Source: Paracoccus sulfuroxidans
Lineage (GTDB): Bacteria > Pseudomonadota > Alphaproteobacteria > Rhodobacterales > Rhodobacteraceae
DNA length: 64,000 nucleotides
Reading direction: 5' to 3'
NCBI RefSeq assembly: GCF_007830335.1
Contig: NZ_VLKU01000015.1
Coordinates: 27,392 to 91,391 of the forward strand
Within the stretch, counting starts at the first letter, position 1, and every line of letters starts with the position of its first letter. Shown piece after piece: positions 26,124 to 34,545 of this stretch. A program made the position numbers and the translations under genes. The notes below the pieces were generated by a model. It did not search any database, had not been told where the DNA came from, and saw only the letters and a list, made by a program, of their open reading frames with translations.

Positions 26124-27727
26124 CCGACCCCAAAGGCGGCCTTGCCCCGGTTTCGACCCGGGTGATGAACCTTGCCACCTTCCTGACGCAGATCGCCCGG
26201 CGCGAGCCTGATGCGATTGCCCTTGTCATGGGCGAGACTCGCTGGACTTGGGCCGAGTTCGAGGCGCGCACCGACGCGCTGGCCCATGCCCTGCAGACCC
26301 GCTTTGGCCTGCAAAAGGGCGACCGGGCGATGTGTCAGTCGCAGAACTGTCTTGAGATGATGCAGGCGATGTTCGCCGTCTGGCGCGTCGGCGCGGTGTG
26401 GGTGCCTGCGAACTTCCGCCAGACGCCGGAGGAGGTGGTTTACCTGACCCAATCCTCGGGCGCGAAGCTGATGATTTGTAATGCGGCCTTCCCCGGCCAC
26501 GCGGCGGCCTGCAAGGCGGAATGTCCCGATCTGGAAACAATCCTGTCCTTCGGTGAGGCCGATTTCGGCCCCTCGGTTGAAGCAATCACCGCTGAAACCA
26601 TGGGCAACCGTCCGACCGTCGCGGCGGTGGATCGTGACGATCCCTGCTGGTTCTTCTTCACCTCGGGCACGACCGGGCGGCCTAAGGCTTCCGTCCTGAC
26701 GCATGGCCAGATGGCCTTCGTCGTCACCAATCATCTGGCCGATCTGATGCCCGGCCTGACCTCGGACGACGCCTCGCTGGTCGTCGCCCCTCTGTCGCAT
26801 GGCGCGGGCGTCCACCAGCTGACGCAGATCGCGCGCGGCGTGAAAACCGTGCTGCTGCCCTCCGAGCGTTTCGACGTGGCCGAGGTCTGGGATCTGATCC
26901 GCGAATGGCGCGTCTCGACCATGTTCACGGTGCCGACCATCGTGAAGCTGCTGGTCGAGCATCCCTCGACCGCGATTGCCGATCATTCCTCACTGCGCTA
27001 TATCATCTATGCGGGCGCGCCGATGTACCGGGTCGATCAGCAAAAGGCGCTGCGGACGCTTGGCAAGGTGCTGGTCCAATATTTCGGCCTTGGCGAATGC
27101 ACCGGCAATATCACGGTTTTGCCTGCGTATATGCACGACGCGGACGACAGCCCAACGGTCCGGCTTGGCACCTGCGGCTTTGCGCGCACGGGGATCGAGG
27201 TGCAGATTCAGGACGATCAGGGGGCCGAGCTTCCCCCCGGCCAGACCGGCGAGATCTGCTGTATCGGCCCCGCGGTCTTCGCGGGCTACTACCAGAACCC
27301 CACCGCCAATGCGAAATCCTTCCGCAACGGCTGGTTCCGCACCGGCGACCTTGGGCATATGGACGAGCAGGGCTTTCTGTTCATCACGGGCCGCGAATCC
27401 GACATGTATATCTCGGGCGGCTCGAACGTTTACCCGCGCGAAATCGAGGAAAAGCTGCTGACCCATCCCGCCATCACCGAGGTCGCGATCCTTGGCGTCC
27501 CCGACCCCCTCTGGGGCGAGATTGGCTGGGCCGTCTGCGTCGGCCAAGGCGTGACCGAGGCCGAGGTGCTGGCGTTCCTTGAGGGCAAACTCTCGCGCTA
27601 CAAGATGCCGAAGCGGGTGATCTTCTGGGACGCGCTGCCGAAATCGGCTTACGGCAAGATCACCAAGAAGATGATCCGCGAGGAGCTGGAAGCGCGCGGG
27701 CTGATCGGCGAAGGCGTCTCGGCGTGA
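26120..27727 (+). CDS. acyl-CoA synthetase (AMP-forming)
   Basis: This 535-residue ANL-superfamily ligase activates a carboxylic acid to its CoA thioester with ATP. Motifs are the P-loop-like FFTSGTTGRPKASVLTH, the adenylate-binding YFGLGECTGN, the hinge region WFRTGDLGHMDEQGFLFITG, and the catalytic Lys near the end (PKSAYGKITKKMIRE). The ATG at 26120 overlaps the thiolase stop. A 4-chlorobenzoate/fatty-acid-CoA-ligase-like substrate range is possible; the acid is presumably the one taken up by the TRAP system. Confidence 0.92.
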   Translation: MTDPKGGLAPVSTRVMNLATFLTQIARREPDAIALVMGETRWTWAEFEARTDALAHALQTRFGLQKGDRAMCQSQNCLEMMQAMFAVWRVGAVWVPANFRQTPEEVVYLTQSSGAKLMICNAAFPGHAAACKAECPDLETILSFGEADFGPSVEAITAETMGNRPTVAAVDRDDPCWFFFTSGTTGRPKASVLTHGQMAFVVTNHLADLMPGLTSDDASLVVAPLSHGAGVHQLTQIARGVKTVLLPSERFDVAEVWDLIREWRVSTMFTVPTIVKLLVEHPSTAIADHSSLRYIIYAGAPMYRVDQQKALRTLGKVLVQYFGLGECTGNITVLPAYMHDADDSPTVRLGTCGFARTGIEVQIQDDQGAELPPGQTGEICCIGPAVFAGYYQNPTANAKSFRNGWFRTGDLGHMDEQGFLFITGRESDMYISGGSNVYPREIEEKLLTHPAITEVAILGVPDPLWGEIGWAVCVGQGVTEAEVLAFLEGKLSRYKMPKRVIFWDALPKSAYGKITKKMIREELEARGLIGEGVSA

Positions 27728-28548
27728 AGCGCGGCATGATCCATCCCGGCCCCCGCGCGGCGGAACGCGCTCAGGTGCGGCGCGCCAGGCTGATCCCCGT
27801 CACCGGCACATTGCGCGCGGGCCAGACGGTGATGCAGGCGGTGACGGCGCTTTTCGCGGCGCATGGCTGCAAGGGCGGGACGCTCAGCCTTGACGGCGTG
27901 ACCTGTGATCCGATGCGCTTCGTGCTGCCCGCGCTGTCTACGGATGGCCTGCACGCCGCTTGGTATTCGGAGACGCACGCGCCGGAGGGCCGCTGGACCA
28001 TCCGCAATTCCTCTGCCTCGATTGGTCAAAAGGACGGCGCGACCTTCCTGCATTGCCATGGCATCTGGTCCGATGGCGGGGCGGATTGGATGGGCCACCT
28101 GCTGCCCCTTGATGCGGTGATTGCGGAGGATGCCGAGGTTTCGGGCCTTGGTTCTGCCGGAACGTGGTTTGAAGCACTTCCCGACGCGGAGACCGCCTTC
28201 ACCCTCTTCACTCCCGAAGGCGGCGACGACGGCCCCGCGCTCTTCGTCCGCATCCTGCCGGGCGAGGATGTGGTGACCGCGATTGAAACCATCGCCGCCG
28301 CGCATGGCATTCGGAACGCCGCGCTGCATGCGGTTGGCAGCATCGACCATATTCATTTCGCCGAAGGGCACCGCATGGATTGCCTCGCGACGGAACTGCG
28401 TTTCAACGCCGCGCGCCTGACAGATGGCGCGGCGCATATCCCCATCGATGTCGTCGATATCGACGGCACCATTGCATTTGGCACGCTGACCAAGGGCGCG
28501 AACCCGGTCGGCGTGACGCTTGAACTTCTCATCGAACCCAAGGACTGA
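27724..28548 (+). CDS. tandem DUF296 (PPC/PCC fold) protein
   Basis: The 274-residue protein appears to contain two DUF296-type domains. The first (about 20-140) includes LRAGQTVMQAVTALFAAHGC and a metal-site-like H-x-H (His110 and His112 in FLHCHGIW). The second (about 165-270) starts FVRILPGEDVVTAIETIAAAHGI and has HAVGSIDHIHFAEG. The GTG start overlaps the ligase stop; an ATG at 27736 is possible. In plants this fold is DNA-linked, but bacterial stand-alone members often sit in metabolic operons. A catalytic or metabolite-binding role here is inference. Confidence 0.75.
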   Translation: MKRGMIHPGPRAAERAQVRRARLIPVTGTLRAGQTVMQAVTALFAAHGCKGGTLSLDGVTCDPMRFVLPALSTDGLHAAWYSETHAPEGRWTIRNSSASIGQKDGATFLHCHGIWSDGGADWMGHLLPLDAVIAEDAEVSGLGSAGTWFEALPDAETAFTLFTPEGGDDGPALFVRILPGEDVVTAIETIAAAHGIRNAALHAVGSIDHIHFAEGHRMDCLATELRFNAARLTDGAAHIPIDVVDIDGTIAFGTLTKGANPVGVTLELLIEPKD

Positions 28549-28552
28549 GCAG

Positions 28553-29317
28553 ATGAACAAAGTCGCCATCGTCACCGGCGGATGCCGCGGCATCGGGCTT
28601 GCCTCAACCGAGATCTTCCTCGAACAGGGCTGGCGCGTCGCCATGGTCGACCGCGACACCGAGGAGTTGCACAAAGTCGCATCCGGCATGGAAAACGTGC
28701 TGGCGGTCGAAGCCGATATCTCGGACCCCGCACAGGTCGACCGCATGGTGGCTGAAGTTACCGACGCCTTCGGGCGCATCGACGCGCTGGTCAACAATGC
28801 AGGCGTCGCGCTGTTTTCCCGCACGAGCCAGACCAGTTTCGAGGCGTGGCGCGAGGTCATGGCCACGAACCTTGATGGCGTGTTCCTCTGCACCCAAGCC
28901 GCGACCGAGGAACTGGCGAAAACCAAGGGCGCGATCGTCAACATCGCCTCGATCTCCGGCCTGCGCGCCTCGACCCTGCGCGTGGCCTATGGCACCTCGA
29001 AAGCGGCGGTGATCCACCTGACCAAGCAATTCGCCGCGGAACTGGGTGAGCTGGGCATTCGCGTCAACTGCGTGGCCCCCGGGCCTGTGCGCACGAAGCT
29101 CGCGATGGCCGTCCACGCGCCGGAAATCATCAGCGCCTATTACGACGCGATCCCGCTCAACCGCTATGGCGAGGCGCGTGAGATTGCCGAGGCGGTGGTG
29201 TTTCTCTGCAGCGACAAGGCCAGCTTCATCTCCGGCCAGACGCTGGCGGCAGATGGCGGTTTCGACGCGACCGGCGTTGGCCTGCCCGCGATGCGCCGGG
29301 GCGATGATCTGAAATAA
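28553..29317 (+). CDS. SDR family oxidoreductase
   Basis: This 254-residue classical SDR has the nucleotide motif TGGCRGIG, NNAG (VNNAGVALFS), catalytic Ser in IVNIASISG, the Y-x-x-x-K motif YGTSK, and the C-terminal CSDKASFISGQTLAADGG. It would oxidise or reduce a hydroxyl/keto group, plausibly the 3-hydroxyacyl-CoA step before the thiolase. It is the last gene of the TRAP/IclR/CoA operon and starts 5 bases after the DUF296 gene. A strong hairpin follows. Confidence 0.92.
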   Translation: MNKVAIVTGGCRGIGLASTEIFLEQGWRVAMVDRDTEELHKVASGMENVLAVEADISDPAQVDRMVAEVTDAFGRIDALVNNAGVALFSRTSQTSFEAWREVMATNLDGVFLCTQAATEELAKTKGAIVNIASISGLRASTLRVAYGTSKAAVIHLTKQFAAELGELGIRVNCVAPGPVRTKLAMAVHAPEIISAYYDAIPLNRYGEAREIAEAVVFLCSDKASFISGQTLAADGGFDATGVGLPAMRRGDDLK

Positions 29318-29322
29318 GTGCC

Positions 29323-29352
29323 CTGCCCGCCACGGTCTTCTGTGGCGGGCAG
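29323..29352. terminator. hairpin between convergent genes
   Basis: CTGCCCGCCAC at 29323-29333 pairs perfectly with GTGGCGGGCAG at 29342-29352 (11 bp, 8-base loop). There is no long T-run, but its position between the SDR gene and the convergent vWA gene suits a terminator for both. Confidence 0.7.
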
Positions 29353-29374
29353 AGGTTTCACCTGCAGCGCCTTT

Positions 29375-31423
29375 CTATCTCAGATCATCCGGCACCGGGG
29401 TCTGCGGCGTGGCGGTAGCCCCGCCCGCCTCAAGGCTTTCGGCCAGCCGCATCAGCGAAATCGCTTCAGCGCGATAGCCGAAGGGGTCCGCCCCCTTGCC
29501 CGATTGCGCCAGCGCAATGGCATCATCCCAGCCCCAGTCGCCCAGATAGGTCGCGCCCGTCAGCAGCTGGCCGAACCCGGCAATCGCCGCTGCAAAGCGC
29601 GCGTCATCATCGGCGGCCCCACCTGCAAGGATCGGCGTCTCGAGCAGTTGCGACGCACCCTCGCCCGGAGCCTTGTAGCGCATGCGCAGGAAGCCCAACT
29701 CCTCGCTTGCCCCCTTGGCCGCCTGCCCAGCTGACTGATAGCGCAGGTTGTCGTTCAGAAGCGCCGGGCTGTCCGGTGCCGTGACCTCGTAAAGCGCGGT
29801 GACCGAGTGACCCGCACCCAGCTCGCCCGCGTCGACCTTGTCATTGTTGAAATCCTCGCGCCGCAGGGCCCGCGTCTCATAGCCGATCAGGCGATATTCG
29901 GCGACCTTGGCAGGGTTCCATTCGACCTGCAGCTTCACATCATCGGCAATCGGGAACAGCGCGCCCGACAACTGGTCGACCAGCACCTTCTGCGCCTCTT
30001 GCAGCGTGTCGATATAGGCCGCCTGCCCGTTCCCCTTCTGCGCCAGCGCCTGCATCGTGGCATCGTCCAGATTGCCACGCCCGAAGCCCAGAACCGACAG
30101 ATAGGTGCCCGCTTTCCGCTTGCGCGCGATATAATCCTCAAGCCCCTTCGGGTCCGAGATGCCGACGTTGAAATCGCCATCCGTCGCCAGCAGGATGCGC
30201 GAAACCTCGCCCTCGGCGGTCATGCTTTCGGCGGTGCGATAGGCCAGCTCCAGCCCCTCTGCCCCGTTGGTCGAGCCGCCCGCGTCCAGCCGGTCCAGCG
30301 CCTGCAGGATCTTCGCGCTGTCGGAGGCATGGGTCGGCGGCAGAACCTCACCCGCCGATCCCGCATAGGCGACAATCGCCACCTGATCTTCGGGACGCAG
30401 CTGGCCCAGCATCATGCGCAGCGATTGCTTCAGCAGTGGCAGCTTGTCGGCATCCTGCATCGAGCCCGAGGTGTCGATCAGAAACACCAGGTTCAGCGCC
30501 GGGCGGTCCGCAATCGCGGGCATCCGCCCCTGCAGCCCGATCCGCACCAGCTGCGTCCCGGCATTCCAGGGCGTCGGCATGACCTCGACCGAGGCCTTGA
30601 AGGGCGCGGCATCCTGCGGGCCAGGCGCGGGATAGCCATAGGGGAAATAGTTCACCATTTCCTCGATGCGGACAGCCTCGGCGGGCGGCAGGCGGCCCGA
30701 CATCAGGCTGTCGCGCACCACCGCATAAGACGCCGTGTCGATATCCGCCGAGAAGGTCGAGACCGGCTCTTCCGCCGTCACCTTCACCGGGTTCGCGTCC
30801 TCATTGGCGAAGGCTTCGCTGTCGGTCGCGGGCGGGAACGGCAGGTCGATCATATCGGCCGGAGCGGCGGAGGGCGCGACCATATTGCCGACCGCCATAT
30901 CGGCCATCGCCCCTTCCGCCATCATCTGGGGCTGGGCAGCTTGCGGCGTGGCTAGCCGCCGCGTTTCCTTTGCACGGGCCGCGGGCGCGCCTGCCGCCGG
31001 CGCAGGCGCAACTTCCGCCATCGGCGCAGGCTCAGACCGCGCGATCTCATCGCTCGCGCCCACCGGGGGCTGCGGCATCGGCGCGGGGGCCTGCTCGACG
31101 GGCGCGGGCACGGTCCCGAACTGCTGTTGCGGTAGGACAATGAACAGGCCGATGCAGAGCGCCGCCGCCGAGGTGGTGACGGCCAAAGCCTGCTTGCTGG
31201 TCAGATAGGAAAACATGTGACGAACTCCTGTCAGAAAACCCGCCCGTTTCGGGGGGCGGTCCTGACTGGGACGCATCTGGCTGTCGGTTTCCTTGGCAAG
31301 CCGGTCAAAATTTTCCATCGACCGTGCCAGAGCCGCGCGTTTCGCCGCCGGATCGGGCTTGGGGGCCCGCTCGCGCAGGGCACGGGACAGGCGGTCGAGT
31401 TCGTCCTTCGGATCGGTGGTCAT
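29375..31423 (-). CDS. membrane-anchored von Willebrand factor A protein (YfbK-like)
   Basis: The 682-residue protein has a basic cytoplasmic N-terminus (1-75) and one transmembrane helix (about 76-97, QALAVTTSAAALCIGLFIVL). A long Ala/Pro linker follows, then a YfbK-type N-domain (ADIDTASYAVVRDSLMSGRL). The vWA domain has an intact MIDAS DTSGS at 317-321, and a C-terminal DUF3520-like domain follows. I chose ATG 31423 (AGGAGGAG upstream). It overlaps the ECF sigma gene by 4 bases. The cytoplasmic head plus single helix mimics anti-sigma topology, so it may be the sigma regulator as well as a periplasmic adhesion or metal-ion domain; that is inference. Confidence 0.88.
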   Translation of the reverse strand: MTTDPKDELDRLSRALRERAPKPDPAAKRAALARSMENFDRLAKETDSQMRPSQDRPPKRAGFLTGVRHMFSYLTSKQALAVTTSAAALCIGLFIVLPQQQFGTVPAPVEQAPAPMPQPPVGASDEIARSEPAPMAEVAPAPAAGAPAARAKETRRLATPQAAQPQMMAEGAMADMAVGNMVAPSAAPADMIDLPFPPATDSEAFANEDANPVKVTAEEPVSTFSADIDTASYAVVRDSLMSGRLPPAEAVRIEEMVNYFPYGYPAPGPQDAAPFKASVEVMPTPWNAGTQLVRIGLQGRMPAIADRPALNLVFLIDTSGSMQDADKLPLLKQSLRMMLGQLRPEDQVAIVAYAGSAGEVLPPTHASDSAKILQALDRLDAGGSTNGAEGLELAYRTAESMTAEGEVSRILLATDGDFNVGISDPKGLEDYIARKRKAGTYLSVLGFGRGNLDDATMQALAQKGNGQAAYIDTLQEAQKVLVDQLSGALFPIADDVKLQVEWNPAKVAEYRLIGYETRALRREDFNNDKVDAGELGAGHSVTALYEVTAPDSPALLNDNLRYQSAGQAAKGASEELGFLRMRYKAPGEGASQLLETPILAGGAADDDARFAAAIAGFGQLLTGATYLGDWGWDDAIALAQSGKGADPFGYRAEAISLMRLAESLEAGGATATPQTPVPDDLR

Positions 31424-31971
31424 CTTGTCTCCTCCTGCGCGACAGCACGGAGCTTTTTCTTCACTTCGGACATGCGCCAGGCGACGGTGCCCTCGGAGAG
31501 GCCCAGCACCTCGGCCGCCTCGGCCTGTGACAGGCCCTCTCCCAGGATCAGGGCGACGGTGTCGCGCAACTCCTCCGAAAGGCTCGCCATCGCGCCCTGC
31601 AACCAGTCCTGGCCTTCGGCCTCGGCGGCGATGTCGGCCTGCCTCGCCTTCTCCCAATCGCCCCAGCCAAGCGCGGCCTTCGCATGGGTCGCAGCGCGCC
31701 TGCGCCGGTCATGGGCCGCGTTGACCGCGACCCGGTAAAGCCAGGTTGTCAGCCGCGCGTCGTTCCGCCAGCCGCGCAGCTTCGCGGGCAGCGCGGCAAA
31801 GATGTCCTGGGTCAGATCCTCGGCCTCGGATTGCTGCCCGGTCAGGCGCCAGCAGAGCGCGAAAATGCGGTCATAATGCCGCTCGACCAGGTCGGCATAG
31901 GCCGCCCGGTCGCCGCCTGCCGCAGCCATTGCCAGCGCTTCATCCGAGACTGTCATCTGCATCACGATCAA
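31420..31971 (-). CDS. ECF-type RNA polymerase sigma factor
   Basis: The 183-residue sigma-70 family factor has region 2 (DLVERHYDRIFALCWRLTGQ, AEDLTQDIFAALPAKL, WLYRVAVNAAHDRRRR) and region 4 (LSEELRDTVALILGEGLSQA, EAAEVLGLSEGTVAWRMSEV). There is no region 1.1 or 3, which defines the ECF class. ATG choices at 31971, 31962 or 31956 are all possible. Its 3' end overlaps the vWA gene by ATGA. No separate anti-sigma gene is present, so the vWA protein is the natural candidate partner. Confidence 0.93.
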   Translation of the reverse strand: MIVMQMTVSDEALAMAAAGGDRAAYADLVERHYDRIFALCWRLTGQQSEAEDLTQDIFAALPAKLRGWRNDARLTTWLYRVAVNAAHDRRRRAATHAKAALGWGDWEKARQADIAAEAEGQDWLQGAMASLSEELRDTVALILGEGLSQAEAAEVLGLSEGTVAWRMSEVKKKLRAVAQEETR

Positions 31972-32051
31972 TATGACGCAGCCACGCGCCGGTTCCTTGG
32001 ATAGCAGCGCATATTTTTTTCACAAGCTGGTGGAGGGGAGCGGGGCGGACC

Positions 32052-33056
32052 TCAGCCCTCGCGGCGTAGGGACGAGCGCCTTGGCACAAGGCTTGGGACG
32101 GGCACGGGAGTCACCCCCGGCGCGCCCTCGATATGCGCCAGCAGCAGCGCAACTGCCGCCTCGGCCAGTTGCGAGAGGTGCAGGTCCAAAGCCGTCAGGG
32201 GCGGCTCCGAGAGCTTGGCCCGAAGCCCGTCGTAGCGCGTCGCAATCGACAGCTCTCCGGGAATGGATTTCCCAAGGTCCTTCGCCGCGGCCACCGCACC
32301 AGAGGCGAAGGCATCGACCGGAACCAGCAGCCCGTTGATCTCGGGGTGGTCGCGCAGCAGGTGGGTGACAAGCTCTTTCGCCCCACCCTCGCCCTTCGCC
32401 TCGTCAAGCAGCAGGGCCTGCGGGGAAAAGCCCTGCGTCGCGGCAAATTCGGCATAGATGCGGCGTGCCTCAAGATGGCTCGTCCGCTCACTCGCTCCGG
32501 TCAGGAGCGCGATCTGCCGTGCGCCATTCTCCCACAAATGGTCGAGGAGAAGCCGCGTCCCCTCCGCCGAATACAGGTCAATCGCCGGAATATCCTCGCG
32601 CTCTGGCACTTTGCCGATGGTCACGACCGGGGTGCGTCGCGCCTCGAAATGGCGGACCAGTGGGTCATCGCGTTCGGGCTCGACCAGAATGACGCCGTCG
32701 AAGCCCATCTGGTTCAGGTTCGCGGGCGAGGGCTGCGGCGGGATCAGACAAAGCGCAATGTCGCGGCTGAAAGCGGCCATGGCAGCGGAGGCCGCGATCT
32801 CCATCAGAAAGCCAAGCCGCGAGGGACCGGCCGCCACCGCAAAAGGCATCGAGGAGGCAAGCGCGATGGTCCCAGTCCGACCGCTGCGCAATTGCTGCGC
32901 GACGCTGCTGGGGTGATAGCCCAACTCCTGCGCAATCGCATGGATGCGTTCGCGGGTGGCGGGATCGACGTGACGTCGGCCGCTGAAAGCATGCGACACC
33001 GTCGTCACCGACAGACCTGCCGCCTTGGCCACGTCAGAGATTGTCGGCTTGCCCAT
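32052..33056 (-). CDS. LacI family transcriptional regulator
   Basis: This 334-residue repressor type protein has an N-terminal helix-turn-helix (TISDVAKAAGLSVTTVSHAF), the hinge helix (SSVAQQLRSGRTGTIAL) and a periplasmic-binding-protein-like effector domain. I start at ATG 33056, which gives the canonical MGKPTISDVAKAA start; the open frame continues upstream without similarity. It is divergent from an NCS2 permease operon. The gap holds three CAAAACGATTTG-like palindromes with central CG, exactly the operator type LacI proteins use. It probably senses a nucleobase-like or purine-degradation ligand. Confidence 0.93.
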   Translation of the reverse strand: MGKPTISDVAKAAGLSVTTVSHAFSGRRHVDPATRERIHAIAQELGYHPSSVAQQLRSGRTGTIALASSMPFAVAAGPSRLGFLMEIAASAAMAAFSRDIALCLIPPQPSPANLNQMGFDGVILVEPERDDPLVRHFEARRTPVVTIGKVPEREDIPAIDLYSAEGTRLLLDHLWENGARQIALLTGASERTSHLEARRIYAEFAATQGFSPQALLLDEAKGEGGAKELVTHLLRDHPEINGLLVPVDAFASGAVAAAKDLGKSIPGELSIATRYDGLRAKLSEPPLTALDLHLSQLAEAAVALLLAHIEGAPGVTPVPVPSLVPRRSSLRREG

Positions 33057-33088
33057 TTCCCCACCGCTTTCAACATCTTTTGCCCAGA

Positions 33089-33100
33089 CTAACCGATTTG
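33089..33100. promoter_or_regulatory. degenerate LacI-type operator
   Basis: CTAACCGATTTG matches the two sites at 33112 and 33158 at 10 of 12 positions. It lies between the regulator start and the stronger copies, suited to autoregulation. Confidence 0.5.
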
Positions 33101-33111
33101 CGTGGCGCTGA

Positions 33112-33123
33112 CAAAACGATTTG
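33112..33123. promoter_or_regulatory. LacI-type operator copy 1
   Basis: CAAAACGATTTG is a near-perfect dyad (CAAA-A/T-CG-A/T-TTTG) around a central CG, the usual centre of LacI-family operators. It lies in the divergent gap of the LacI-type gene and the NCS2 permease. Confidence 0.75.
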
Positions 33124-33157
33124 CACGAATCGATCTTCGTGCTACGCAAACCAATAA

Positions 33158-33169
33158 CAAAACGATTTG
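33158..33169. promoter_or_regulatory. LacI-type operator copy 2
   Basis: A second exact CAAAACGATTTG stands 46 bases from copy 1 and 39 bases before the permease ATG. Two identical sites at this spacing could allow looping or cooperative repression. Confidence 0.75.
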
Positions 33170-33207
33170 CATAAGCAGACGACCCACCTCCTGACAGGGA
33201 AACAGCC

Positions 33208-34545
33208 ATGAATTCACCCAATGCCGAATTGACCCCCTACGACCCGGTTGACGAAAAGCTGCCGCTGCAAAAGCTGGTGCTCTATGGGCTTCAGCATGTG
33301 CTGGTCATGGCCGCCTCGCCGATCACGGCGGTCTTTCTGGTCGCGCAGACGCTTGGCTTCGACAGCGCCATGACCGTCTCGATCATCAGCGCGACGTTCC
33401 TCGTCTGCGGGATCGGCTCGATCCTGCAAAGCTTCGGCCCCGGAGGGTTTGGCGCACGGCTGCCCTTCATCATGGTGCCGGGCGGCGCGCCGATTGCGAT
33501 TTTCCTCGCGATTGCCACGCAGACCGATGTGCAGACCGCTGTTGGCGCGGTGATCATGACCGCGATCTTCTATCTGCTGGCGCTGCCGGTCTTTCGCAGG
33601 CTCTTGCGGTTCTTCCCGCCGATTGTTGTGGGGACGATGCTGCTTTTGGTCTCGGTCAACCTGATCAAGGTTTATGGCGGTACGATCACCGGACGGCCAG
33701 ATACGCCGGGCTTTGCCGATCCGGTCAACACCTTGCTGGCGCTGGCCACCATCATCCTGACGGTGGTCTTTTCGCGCGTCTTTACCGGAACCATGCAGCG
33801 GATCTCGGTCATGCTGGGTCTGATCGCGGGAACGGTTCTGGCCGCGCTTTTGGGTCGGGTCGAGCTGGCAGGCGTGATGGACGGGCCGCTAATCGCCGTC
33901 CCGCATCTCTTCCCCTTCGGCATGCCGAAATTCGATATCATCGCCTCGCTGCCTTTGATCGTCTTCTCGATCATCTCCATGGCCGAGGCGACCGGACAGA
34001 CCATCGCCACCGCTGAAATCGTGGGCCGCAAGGGCGATGCGCAGGCGATCGTGCCCGCGACCATCCGGGGCGATGCGGTGATCTCGCTGCTTGGCGGGAT
34101 GTTCGGGACGTCGCTGATCATCACCTCGGGCGAAAATGTCGGCATCGTTCGCGCGACCGGGGTGCGCTCGCGCTATGTCACGGCCATGGCCGGGGTCATC
34201 CTGATCCTGATCGCGCTGATTGCCCCCGTCTCGCGGCTTTCGAGCCTACTGCCCGGTTCGGTCGTCGGCGGCACGGCGGTCATCGTCTTCGCAATCATCG
34301 GCGTCATCGGCATCAACCTGCTGTCGAGGGTCGATCTGCGCAGCCATGCGGCCATGTTCACGCTGGCCTCGGGGCTGGCGATGGGTCTGATGCCGATCCT
34401 TGTGCCCGGCATTTACAGCCAGTTTCCGCAATGGTCGCAGATGATCCTTGGAAACGGGCTTGCCATGGGCACCATCACCGCCGCCATCGTCAATGCGATG
34501 TTCCAATTCGGCGGCTCCACCCAATCCCAGAAGGAAACCGCCTGA
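33208..34545 (+). CDS. NCS2 family nucleobase permease
   Basis: This 445-residue, about 14-helix permease of the uracil/xanthine (NCS2) family shows LQHVLVMAASPITAVFLVAQ at the start. In the middle is the substrate-helix motif (ISMAEATGQTIATAEIVGRK), then GTSLIITSGENVGIVRATGV. It would import a purine, pyrimidine or related ring by proton symport. A CTGACAGGGA site precedes the ATG. It is the first gene of the LacI-regulated operon; the amidohydrolase start overlaps its stop by one base (TGATG). Confidence 0.9.
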   Translation: MNSPNAELTPYDPVDEKLPLQKLVLYGLQHVLVMAASPITAVFLVAQTLGFDSAMTVSIISATFLVCGIGSILQSFGPGGFGARLPFIMVPGGAPIAIFLAIATQTDVQTAVGAVIMTAIFYLLALPVFRRLLRFFPPIVVGTMLLLVSVNLIKVYGGTITGRPDTPGFADPVNTLLALATIILTVVFSRVFTGTMQRISVMLGLIAGTVLAALLGRVELAGVMDGPLIAVPHLFPFGMPKFDIIASLPLIVFSIISMAEATGQTIATAEIVGRKGDAQAIVPATIRGDAVISLLGGMFGTSLIITSGENVGIVRATGVRSRYVTAMAGVILILIALIAPVSRLSSLLPGSVVGGTAVIVFAIIGVIGINLLSRVDLRSHAAMFTLASGLAMGLMPILVPGIYSQFPQWSQMILGNGLAMGTITAAIVNAMFQFGGSTQSQKETA

